Shown one piece after another: positions 25,354 to 33,780 of a stretch of DNA of 64,000 bases (positions are counted from its first letter, which is position 1; every line of letters begins with the position of its first letter). This stretch comes from Pseudocercospora fijiensis CIRAD86. Its lineage: Eukaryota; Ascomycota; Dothideomycetes; Mycosphaerellales; Mycosphaerellaceae. The stretch is taken from contig NW_006921552.1 of NCBI RefSeq assembly GCF_000340215.1, positions 282,487 through 346,486 of the forward strand, written 5' to 3'. Under the pieces are notes generated by a model, which did not search any database, had not been told where the DNA came from, and saw nothing but the letters and a program-made list of their open reading frames with translations. The translations under genes and the position numbers were made by a program.

Positions 25354-26315
25354 CTTCGTCGTCTAGCAATATATACGAACTCGAGCTTATAGAGATATAA
25401 CCGATTCGAGGCTATTTAAAAGAACCTAATTGAGCGCCCTAAAACCGATACCTAGAATATCGTATAGAATAAGCGATAGCAAAAGCGGCCTCCTTAGCGC
25501 CTACCCTCGTCGCCTAAACGCGTAGATAAATATCTTTAGAGGCTAAAGGATAAGGATAAAGCAAGCTAAGTATAGAGAGACCGTAGCGAGAACGAAATAT
25601 CGGAAGAGTAAGACTCTCTATAGTATATACGAAGGAAGGGGGTTCCTCGGAAAATAGTACCGAAAAATAAGAAGGCTTTAGGTAGATAGGAGAAAGCTAA
25701 AAAGAGTAGGCGGACGAAGACTATCGTAAAGAAAAGTTATCTTTCTATTAAAAAAAGGGAATAAGGTAGGACTCGACGATAAAGAAGCGGCGCTTTAAAC
25801 TAGGTACTATTACCCTTCGCTAAATCCGGCTTTTTTAAAATAAAAGAGGGACCGAGCTTTTAATCCCTAAGACTCCCTTCTAGTAACTCGTCCGAGAAAT
25901 TATATTAGATTTTCGGTCTAGTATACGATTTACGGCTAAGGCGATTAGTGCTCTTTAGAGAGCTACGGAGGCATTTCTCGTAACCGAGCTTAAGCTTTTA
26001 AACCTCCTTACTATTTATACGAAGCGGGTTACTCTTTAAAATAAAGATATATAGCTTTTAGCTAAAATTTGGCGTCGGTTTATAGCGGATTAGTTAGAAA
26101 TTGTATTTAGTCGTTAGATCAACCTAGGAGGAGGCCTATTTTTGCATCCTTTTGCTAGCTATAGGTACCGGCTACATTTCTAATTTTATCTCCGCGCCGT
26201 CCCTAAATCTAAGGTACGAAGTAGAAACCTAGCGCTCTATATTTACCCGGCTATTATAGAGACGAGCTACATTTAGATTAGTTTCTTCGTATATCGCGAC
26301 CTAGCGGGTAGTAAG

Positions 26316-26605
26316 CGAAAGGGCGATAGAACGTTTATAATACGTCTCTATTTAGACCTAAAATATAAAGGTCCTAAGGAGCCCTAGTATCCTAACTATA
26401 AGGAGATTCTTTAGCATTAGCACTTTAATCCTCTATACTACGAGGTAGATAGCAAGCCTACGAAAGGGCGATAGAACGTTTATAATACGTCTCTATTTAG
26501 ACCTAAAATACAAAGGTCCTAAGGAGCCCTAGTATCCTAACTATAAGGAGATTCTTTAGTATTAGCACTTTAATCCTCTATACTACGAAGTAGATAGCAA
26601 GCCTA
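26316..26605. repeat. 145-bp tandem duplication in hAT-R
   Basis: Two nearly identical copies start CGAAAGGGCG at 26316 and 26461 and differ by C/T and G/A transitions. hAT-L has a single copy (about 9430-9580, reverse strand). Confidence 0.9.
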
Positions 26606-26866
26606 CGAGAGAGAAACTTTAACGAGAAATTCTCTATAATACGTAGCGCTATTGTATAGCTATAGATACGTACTAAGTCCGGCAACTCGAAGAAGAATTA
26701 AGATAGCGTATTAGCGACCGAGGAGGAGATTAATAGTATACTAGTAGAGTCGAGGTCTTATAAGCGAAGTATAAGATAATATAGGCTCTTAGTCGTATAG
26801 AGTAACGTACTATATAAATAACTAGGCATATTACTCTTATTTACTTACGACCTATATTCTAGGATA

Positions 26867-27964
26867 ATAGACAGCCTAGGAGAAAACACTAAAGAGGATT
26901 GAACAACTAGTTAGCAGGTCCCAAACCTAAAGCCTAAAGAAAATCCTAGGAGCATACAAAACTACACTAACAAGGGTAGTAGAAATGGAATTAGGGATCC
27001 TACTAGTCAAACAATACTTCAAGGGACTAAGATACCAATATGTAGCAAAGACAATAGAATACCTAGCCTAACAGACTATCTATAAGGCAATAGATAAGAT
27101 AAAAGCCTAGTATATTAGGACTAGGAGGCGAGACAGACTACAAATAACTCCCTAGAAAGTTAAAGACCTAGAGCAATATAGAGTCTTAATAAGAGAAATG
27201 CTAGAGAAAGAGCTTTAGGGACTAAACATAAGGCTAAAGGAAGACAAACTAAAGGGAGAGAAACAAAGCCTAGCAGAATCAATTGCTAGATACCTATAGG
27301 AGCAGGAATAGAACAAAACATAAGTTAGACTAGGAACCCTAAAGGCACTAATCAAATTTGGTTAATACAACTACTAGCTCTATAAGGACCTAAATAGGGC
27401 CAAGGCAAGCCTAGCTATCTAAATCAGATCTAAACACATTAGATTCAGATCTTACCTGTTTAGAAGAAACGTCCTAGGAATTGAAAGCAGGGCTTACTAA
27501 TATAGCTACCAATCTTAGAACCCTAAGCATATACTACTAGTCTGCCCTTAATAGTTAGAAGGTAGAAGTAATTGGAGACTAAAAGTAATAGAAAGGGAAT
27601 ACGACAAGCTAATCTAGAGCAAAGAAGACCTAAAGAGGATAGTAAAGTGGATTATTAAATAGGGATTTGTATAACAATTCGCACTAGCAAGGGAAACTAA
27701 GGAGTAGATAAGAAGGAGGGAAGAAGAGGGGGAAAGAAGGGCAGGGCAGCAGGCAAGGTAGTTAGAGGGTAACAACTATAACACTAGTGTACCCTAGAGG
27801 AAGGAGAACAAGGAAACAAGGAAGATCAACACTTATAAATAGGATAGGAGGGAGGTTTTTACTAACTAAGTTAGTTTCCTACCTAAAACAATATATAGAA
27901 ACAGACCTATATAGGCCGAAAGGCACTATAACAGGCAAATGAAATATCTATCTATCTATCTATC
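26867..27964 (+). mobile_element. 5'-truncated Tad1-type LINE copy
   Basis: About 1.1 kb matching the last part of the full LINE (20980-19904, reversed). It ends in ATCT/TATC repeats and is flanked by a 14-bp duplication TATATTCTAGGATA (26853-26866 and 27965-27978). It shows the same strand-biased mutation pattern relative to the element: sense-strand CA kept, TG lost. The 5' truncation is the usual outcome of incomplete target-primed reverse transcription. Confidence 0.92.
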
Positions 27965-28265
27965 TATATTCTAGGATACTCTTCTCGTACTTTTTATACT
28001 CTTTTCTAATACCTTACCTATAAGCGCTCCGCGACAACCGAGTAAATATAAGCTATAGGGTTTCCGCTCGGTACCTTAGCCTCTAAGATAGGGCGGAGTT
28101 GAATTTAGAGCGATAGCCGGCACTCGTAGCCGGTATATAGAGACGGTAGTAGGCCTTTTCCTACTAAATAACTAGCTTGTTTAGTATAGCCTACCTAATA
28201 TTTCTTATATTTACTAGCAATAGGCCTAGGTTACTTATAAGATTACTATAGCTAGTAAAGGCATT

Positions 28266-28672
28266 ACTAAAGAATATCTATACTATAGTAGGATACTATT
28301 ATTACGCCGGCTATTTATTAAAAGGAGGCTTTCGCCTATTACTATACCGGCTATATATACCGGCTATATTTCAAAGTCTGCCGTACCTGCCTTTTTTAGC
28401 CGTACCTACCTTTTTTAGCCGTACCTACCTTCTTTCCTTACTCTAACGTTACTATAATATAGGCTTACGCGAAGCTTACTCTATTACCTAGCGATATCGC
28501 GATACTACCTCTCTCGCTATATTTAACCTTCGTATCGATACCTATACCTCTACGCTCTATATCTGCTACCTCCGTAATACCCTCGCTCCGCGCGCGCCTT
28601 CGTATATCTTTATAACGCACTTTTTTCCTTAATTCGACGACTTTTATAATAGCGAGTCTACTTAACTAAGTT
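28266..28672 (+). other. hAT-R segment before the H3-like pseudogene
   Basis: Non-coding by inspection. It contains GCCGGCTA motifs at about 28309-28370 and a 20-bp unit TAGCCGTACCTACCTTTTTT repeated about three times (28380-28440). It may hold the promoter and leader of the downstream H3-like gene; no clear TATA element is assigned. Confidence 0.4.
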
Positions 28673-29330
28673 ACGACGCCTCGTAAGAAGGGACCTACTA
28701 CTTCTACGGGTCGTAATAAGACCGGAAATAATAGAACGAGCATAGTATATTAACGTAAGAGGGCTACTACTACTACCGCTAGCTCCGGTACTAGAAAGGG
28801 CGTCGCGAATAAGGCTCCGCGTAAGACAACGGCGGGCAAGGCTCTACGTAAAACGAGTACTAGCGCTTTTACTACTAGTAGCAATCGTACGAAGCGTCGA
28901 TAGCGCCTAGGAAGTAAGTCCTATTTATAGCCGGTAGCGTAGCCGGTAGCGTAGCCGGTAGCGTAGCCGGTATTCTTACTATCTTTTTACTAATCCTTCT
29001 TTAGCCGTAGCCCTCCGTAAGATTCGGCAGTATTAGAAGAGTTCTAAGCTCCTAATCCGTAAAGCTCCTTTCTAACGACTTATTCGCGAAATTGCCTAGG
29101 ATTATAGAACGGACCTTCGCTTCTAAGCCTCCGCGATAGGCGCCCTTTAAGAGGCTACAGAAGCCTACCTAGTTCGTATCTTCGAATATATATTTCTCTT
29201 CTACCTCTTTTCGGACTATACTAATACTATTTTAGCGGTTAACCTTATAGCTATCTACGCGAAGCGTATAACGATTATAGATAAGGATTTCAAAGCACTC
29301 GATTAGATTCTAAAAGGCTAGAATATCTAC
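28673..29330 (+). pseudogene. Histone H3-like pseudogene with introns, carried inside hAT-R
   Basis: Exon 1 (about 28673-28913) encodes a long basic tail with NKAPRKTTAGKALRKTST and ends RRxRLG. After intron 1 (28914-29004; GTAAGT ... TACTAAT ... CTTTAG) the core exon reads TVALRKIRQYQKSSKLLIRK, FQRLIREIAQDYRTDLRF, ASAIGALQEATEAYLVRIFE. That is the H3 histone fold in register. A second intron of about 50 bp with TACTAATAC and TTTTAG precedes NLIAIYAKRITIIDKDF, matching the alpha-2/alpha-3 end. Its donor is not recognisable. Stops are at Gln/Trp positions. The diverged tail and C-terminus would also fit a centromeric H3 variant; the loop-1 region has no insertion, so I cannot decide. Confidence 0.85.
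28914..29004 (+). other. H3-like intron 1 with four tandem TAGCCGGTAGCG units
   Basis: Canonical donor GTAAGT, branch TACTAAT and acceptor TTTAG. Splicing joins GGA-A and CC-GTA to give GTVALR, the conserved H3 sequence, which confirms the intron. The interior has four 12-bp TAGCCGGTAGCG repeats (28926-28970). Confidence 0.8.
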
Positions 29331-29689
29331 ATTCGAGATAGTGCTAGATAGGATAGATATACTAGTAGGAAGGATATTCGTAGTATCGTCTATAAGCTTT
29401 TCTATATACGAAATAAGCCGCTATTATACGGCGCTATATACCGCGCTCTAAATACTCTCTAAGTATATATATATAGTATAGTATACTTTATTAGCCGTAC
29501 GGAATAGAAGTCTTCGAAAATCCCGTTAGTACTAAGGAGTTAAAAGGCCGGCTACGCTACCGGCTACGCTGCCGGCTACGCTGCTAGCTACGCTACTAGG
29601 TTTTTTTAAAGAACTAAAAGAAGATAGACATTCCGGTTGATTTGTATTAGTCTAGATTTTTCTAAAAAGAAAACAGGGAAAAATAAGGA
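29331..29689. other. hAT-R spacer with GCCGGCTACGCT repeats
   Basis: Coding-like remnants just after the H3 segment fade out by about 29500. At 29550-29600 there are four tandem GCCGGCTACGCT-type 12-bp units, reverse-complementary to those in H3 intron 1. The rest shows nothing further. Confidence 0.5.
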
Positions 29690-30225
29690 AGGTTAAAGAG
29701 CCTAATACTTATAGTTATAGGCATTATACCTATTGTCTAGACTATATTATATACCTGCCTTCGTAACTCTACCTAATACTCCCTCTAAATATCCTTATAC
29801 TCTACCTACTAGAAATTCAACTAGGTACCTAGACCTATAGCTACCTCTATATCTTTTACTATCTTCTATAGGTTAAAGGACTCCTCTGTGGCAGCCTCTA
29901 CCTCCTTATATGATACGAAGTTACTGCCTACCCTATCCTTAATATCTCCTAAATAACTAAGAGTTCTAAGGAACGAACTAGTATTCGGCCTTAGTATAGC
30001 GAGTAACTAGTAGAACGTTCTATAGAGCTACCTTATAGCTCTTTTATATACTATACCGATACCGAGGGAGGAGCTATCCCAGTACTTAATATTAGAGAAT
30101 AGTTTAGTTAGAAAGTGTTAGAACTTCTTAAGGAGGGCTTCTAGGGAAATCGATAAGGTCTGCCTAGATCTAGATAATAATATTCTATAGAGCAGTTAGG
30201 GAATTAAATAGCGAGCGAAAGGATA
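29690..30225 (-). pseudogene. Unrecognised coding-like frame inside hAT-R, relatively lightly mutated
   Basis: One minus-strand frame reads through about 175 codons with stops only at TAG/TAA. Segments include LFSNIKYWDSSSLGIGIVYK, AILRPNTSSFLRTLSYLGDI and EEVEAATEESF-like (KEVEAATEESFNL). TpG and CpA are commoner here than in the neighbourhood. I recognise no family. It may be captured cargo like the adjacent H3-like gene, or part of the hAT. Confidence 0.45.
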
Positions 30226-30547
30226 AAATTTATACCTAATAAGTGCAGTTTCTAAACCAAACTATAATAGCTTGTATATATATATACTTTTAATTAGTTA
30301 GTGCCCTTAGCTAATTGTCTATAGATTTAGGGTTATATAAGTACCTTCCTATAACTAAAAAATGCCGGCTACGCTGCCGGCTATACTCTCGTATCTTATA
30401 AAGGGCTTACTTCGAGTTACGTAGACATTCTTACACTTCTTAGAAACCGATAAATTCTATAGTTCGAACTAGCTAATCCTATAGTTGCTTAGCAAACTAA
30501 CCTAAACTAAACTAGATCTTCGGCTTAGTAAACTAAACTAAACTAAC

Positions 30548-30567
30548 CCGAACTACTACGGGGTCTA
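30548..30567. repeat. hAT-R right terminal inverted repeat
   Basis: CCGAACTACTACGGGGTCTA, the exact reverse complement of 16451-16470. It is followed by the duplication copy GCTATTAT at 30568-30575. An ACTAAACTAAACTAA-type subterminal repeat precedes it. Confidence 0.88.
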
Positions 30568-32020
30568 GCTATTATAGTTAAAGCACTTCAACCCGGTTAG
30601 TAGATTGCCGTAGCTATTGTTATTGTTAGTAGAGCGGTTAGCATTATAGGGATACGAGCCCCTTCTACGGCCCCTATCGCGGCCTCCTCTATATAGCCGC
30701 CGGCTACGGCCTCTTCTACGATCGTTACTATTCCTATTATTAGCGTTGTTATCCTAGTAGGAACCTTAGTTTCCTCCGCGGCTACTACGGTTACTACGGT
30801 TAGTACTAGCTAGTCGGATCCTCGATTCTAGTCTTTATTAGAGTTAAACAGCTCGTTTAGCTGTTTCTACCTTAACTATAAATTAAATACGTATTAGGTT
30901 AGCCTATTTAAATATACGACGGCGGTCTAATTCGAGGATAAGCTCCTACCTAAGCTTAGGGCGTATTTTAGAGATCTATATAGAATTAGTCTTAGCTAGA
31001 AGGTTATCCTCGAGGGTCTTTAAATAGGCCTCGAATAAGCGAGCCGATTAATTAGTCTTCTATTTAGCTCGAAGATATAGGTCCTAAGTATATTGTTGCC
31101 TTAGTATAGGGTTTCTAAGGGTGTCTAGTATAATAGTTTTGTAGGTTTGCTACTAAATAGCGGTCTAATTATCGAGGGAATCAAAATAGTTATCCTAGGT
31201 ACGTTTTAGGTCTCTATTAATATACTATATAGTATAGACGACTAACGAATAGTCGTCTAGAAGAGCCCTTAGTACGTTCCGCTAGTTAAGCTTATAGTTA
31301 CGAATATAGTCGTTATATTGCTTTCGACTAGAGCTATTAAATACGGTATAGTCCTTGAGTTTAGTATCCTTCTTTTAGGCTAGTTATAAGGAAGGCCCTA
31401 CTATTAGTCTAGTAGTAGTTTTCGGGGCTTCCTAAAGGCGGCGAAGCTTAAGGAGGTTATCCTTTAGCTATTGTTCTTAACGTAGGGCAGTAAGCCTGTT
31501 TTATATAGCTTCTTAAAGTCTCCCTACTAGTTAAGGACTAAAGGCTAGTTAGCTATATCGACGATTAATAATGTTATTAAGAATGTCGTCGATAGGCAAT
31601 TCTAGGTCGTTACTTAGAATTATAGGTTCTTTAGTAGGCTCTCCGGCAGGCTCTTTAGTAGGAGGCACTTTAGTAGGTAACGTGCTACTAGAGTTATTAT
31701 TGCTAGCGCTACTAGCGGCACCGCGGTTATTATTTCGTAATAAACCGGCTATTATAAGGGGCGATACTAATAATGTATTATTAGCCTCTAAGATACGGAT
31801 ATAGCGGAATTAGTAGATATCGGTCTAGTACGATTAACTCGGTATAATAGGCCGTATAGAAGGCCTTGCTTAATGATTAGTACGGTTGTTTTAATAGAGT
31901 AGTACGTATAGGTCCCGTTCTTTAGGCGCAATATAGTTAGATTAACGGTTTTCGTAGCTATACTACTAAAAGCTTAAAATAAGGACTATCTAGCTACTAC
32001 CCTTAAAGGGTAGATCGAAT
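30568..32020 (-). pseudogene. gag: Gypsy2 gag, cut by hAT-R in the zinc-knuckle region
   Basis: The minus-strand frame lies between the 5' LTR and the hAT insertion. Its end is Arg/Gly- and Asn-rich (NDRRRGRSRRLYRGGRDRG), followed by LKCFNYNS. That looks like the start of a CCHC knuckle with the second Cys mutated to Tyr; the rest would lie at 16440 and below. The N-terminal gag is too degraded to delimit. Its position directly inside the 5' LTR and ahead of pol supports the call. Confidence 0.6.
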
Positions 32021-32024
32021 ACTA

Positions 32025-32220
32025 TATAAGAAGGGTATGTTAGTAGGTAGATAGGGTAGTAGTAGGTATAAGTAGTATTCGATAAGGATCTAGGAGGAGA
32101 GGGAGGAAGGTAGGAGAGTTAGCCTATTACTAAGCGCTAAGCCCTACCTAAGGTACTAAGACCCTAGCTTTACTCGGCCTAGTTATATACTAATTACGTA
32201 TAGCCTCTTTAGCCCTAATA
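32025..32220 (-). repeat. Gypsy2 5' LTR (196 bp)
   Basis: Direct repeat of 10972-11167. On the minus strand it starts TATTAGGGC (from TGTTAGGGC) and ends CTTCTTATA. It is followed outside by the target duplication GTAAC (32221-32225). Confidence 0.93.
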
Positions 32221-32225
32221 GTAAC

Positions 32226-33400
32226 CTACCTTAGCGACTCTAGTAGAGGAGATAGTATCGGAATACTATAATAGATTCGAAGGTAGTAGGCGAGTATATT
32301 CGATTAAAGCGGCCCTAGTAACGAGCGATACTAAAAGACCTCTTATAGCCTATATCTACGCTCGGTATAGCGAGGACGTCCCGAGCGACCGACGCTATCG
32401 TTAGAAACTTAGGCTCTAACCGCTGCTATATAGCGAGAATATCGTCTCCGAATTCGTCTAAAAGACCGGTAAGATCTAGAGATTATTAGCCCTCTTTCCG
32501 AGCCTACGGGTTTATACTTACTCGCGTACCGATAGAGATCGAATTCTTCTTTATTTAGTAGTTACTTTCTCTTTTGCCTCTACTTCCTACCTATAAAATA
32601 GGTATAATATCGGAGCCTTCTAAACCTTCTTTTTCTTTATAGGAGCTATATTTAGTCTAGTTTCTTTCTAACGCTCGTAGAATATCTTTTCTAGAATAGT
32701 CTAGTAATGCTTCGGCTATACCTCGTCCGCCTTCTATTCTAGCCTCTACTAGTATATATCCTTTTCTACTAGGTTAAGTAAGTACGTAACGCTATAGATA
32801 TCCCCGAACGACTTAAAGGTAGTACTATAATATTTAGATAACTTAGTATAGGAGGTATCTATAGCTTTCGTTATAGCTACTTTCTAGGGAACGCTCTTCT
32901 TAGCTAGCTTAGCTACGGTTTCCTCGAGCTCGTTAAAGAGCGAGTTATAGTATATAAAAACAAGATAGATCGTCGGTCCTCGGATTCTTCTAATCGTAGT
33001 AGTAACCTTCGCGTAATACTTACTAATATTAACGAGATACTCTACTTAGCGCTATTCGGCGGCGGTAAGGCCGAGCTACTTAATACCCTTAGAACTCTAA
33101 TAGATCTCGAGAGCGGTACGTAAAGTATATCCCCTTGTAACTATATAGAAAGTCGAATCGAACTAGGTTTTAACGTCTTAGGTAAAACGGAGTAGGCGCT
33201 AAGGAGGCCGCTTTTACTATCGCTTATTCTATACGATATTCTAGGTATCGGTTTTAGGGCGCTCGATTAGGTTCTTTTAAATAGCCCCGAATCGGTTATA
33301 TCTCTATAAGCTCGAGTTCGTATATATTACTAGATAACGAAGCTAGAGAAAAAAAGTTAGAACTATACTAGGTTACTAGCTATAGGTACTAGCTACGTAT
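32226..33400 (-). pseudogene. hAT-L transposase C-terminal half with dimerisation domain
   Basis: The minus strand reads from 33392 to 32226. The first 200 bp match hAT-R 25302-25503. It continues with FTQDVKTQFDSTFYIVTRGY (the hAT RWNSTF-like block), KYYSTTFKSFGDIYSVTYLL, and near 32450-32250 with FLTIASVARDVLAIPS and YQGRFNRIYSPTTFESI. The last two correspond to the hATC dimerisation region (P-x-LA-x-AR-x-LAIP ... ER-x-FS). This stretch is absent from hAT-R. The frame was continuous with 10971 before Gypsy2 inserted. The N-terminal half is missing beyond about 33400. Confidence 0.8.
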
Positions 33401-33780
33401 TAAGATAAAGGAATGTATTTACTTAATATCTAGGCTAAAGAAGCGTAAAGAAGGAAGGAAGGAGTAACTCGAGGGAGCGGGCCGCCTATATACCCGTATC
33501 GATGCCTTAGGTATTAACTTTTACGCTACTATTTATATACTAGCTACAATCCGTAATAGTAGCCTCCCCTCTAGTAAGAGCCGTCCTCGGCGCTATCTAA
33601 TTAGTTATTATAGGTAGCTAGTTAGCTACTTAAAGCAGATATAGTATATATATCTAATACTAGGTAGTAGGTATAGCGTAGTCGTACGGCGGTACGGTCG
33701 TATCTAATATCGCTATAGTAGTTCGCTTACGTAAGCTTCGTCGTATTAGTATAGCAACCTTCTTAGGCTCTTCCGACGGT
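33401..33780. other. Junction between hAT-L and the Gypsy3 3' end
   Basis: The hAT-L homology ends at about 33400 and Gypsy3 coding becomes readable near 33780. I see no second copy of an LTR here and no clear target duplication, so the Gypsy3 3' terminus is not defined. Confidence 0.4.

Larger units (their letters stand above)
17050..25503 (+). pseudogene. hAT transposase, interrupted by LINE and lacking C-terminus
   Basis: A basic N-terminal region (about 17075-17320, KEEYSTKKNSVRDREREKEK type) is followed by a long body. The diagnostic hAT segment lies just before the LINE, at about 19650-19895: FINSDQKLQEIIIGFPKILG and LISITTDNASNN, the latter matching the conserved hAT TTDNASNN block. 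Reading resumes at 24856 (LYKALYIQF) and continues to 25503. Three introns are predicted (17328-17421, 19299-19377, 25285-25353), each restoring frame and each containing GCCGG-type repeats. Compared with hAT-L, about 1.5 kb is missing at 25503/25504. That stretch encodes the dimerisation domain, so this copy was probably non-autonomous even before RIP. Confidence 0.85.
25504..28265 (+). other. hAT-R region downstream of transposase, shared with hAT-L
   Basis: It is an inverted counterpart of 8531-10392. A plus-strand coding-like frame at about 25510-26130 is rich in Lys/Arg (KKALGRQEKAKKSRRTK) and has no domain I recognise. It is followed by a segment with a tandem duplication (26316-26605) and by sequence interrupted by the truncated LINE. 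The start of this block marks an internal deletion of about 1.5 kb relative to hAT-L. Confidence 0.6.
16451..30567 (+). mobile_element. hAT-R: cargo-carrying hAT DNA transposon with two LINE insertions
   Basis: It is bounded by 20-bp perfect terminal inverted repeats (16451-16470 and 30548-30567) and an 8-bp target duplication. Without the LINEs it is about 8 kb. Content on the plus strand: subterminal tandem repeats, a hAT transposase (17.05-25.50 kb) lacking its C-terminal dimerisation part, a coding-like segment shared with hAT-L (25.5-28.27 kb), a histone H3-like pseudogene (28.67-29.33 kb), and an unknown reverse-strand frame (29.69-30.22 kb). It is inserted in Gypsy2 gag. The termini start TAGACC, which only partly fits the usual hAT terminal consensus; the transposase and 8-bp duplication decide the call. 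Confidence 0.88.
10972..32220 (-). mobile_element. Gypsy2: Ty3/Gypsy chromovirus split by hAT-R
   Basis: The two 196-bp LTRs (10972-11167, 32025-32220) are flanked by the target duplication GTAAC (10967-10971 and 32221-32225). Removing hAT-R and one 8-bp duplication leaves about 7.1 kb, a normal Gypsy length. Minus-strand order is gag (32.0-30.57 kb), then after the insertion protease, RT, RNase H, integrase and chromodomain (16.4-12.4 kb). It inserted into hAT-L and was later hit by another hAT in its gag zinc-knuckle region. Confidence 0.92.

Noticed and set aside
16451..30567. Tc1/mariner-type insertion at a TA dinucleotide
   Set aside because: The termini can be read as TA plus an 18-bp inverted repeat, but the enclosed transposase is hAT-like and the 8-bp flanks GCTATTAC/GCTATTAT fit a hAT duplication.
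31571..31804. Plus-strand Leu-rich ORF
   Set aside because: Antisense to the Gypsy2 gag region; its composition follows from the RIP-altered complement.
10985..32220. 183-bp version of the Gypsy2 LTRs
   Set aside because: The shorter boundary gives no target duplication. Extending by 13 bp on the left side gives 196-bp LTRs and an exact GTAAC duplication.
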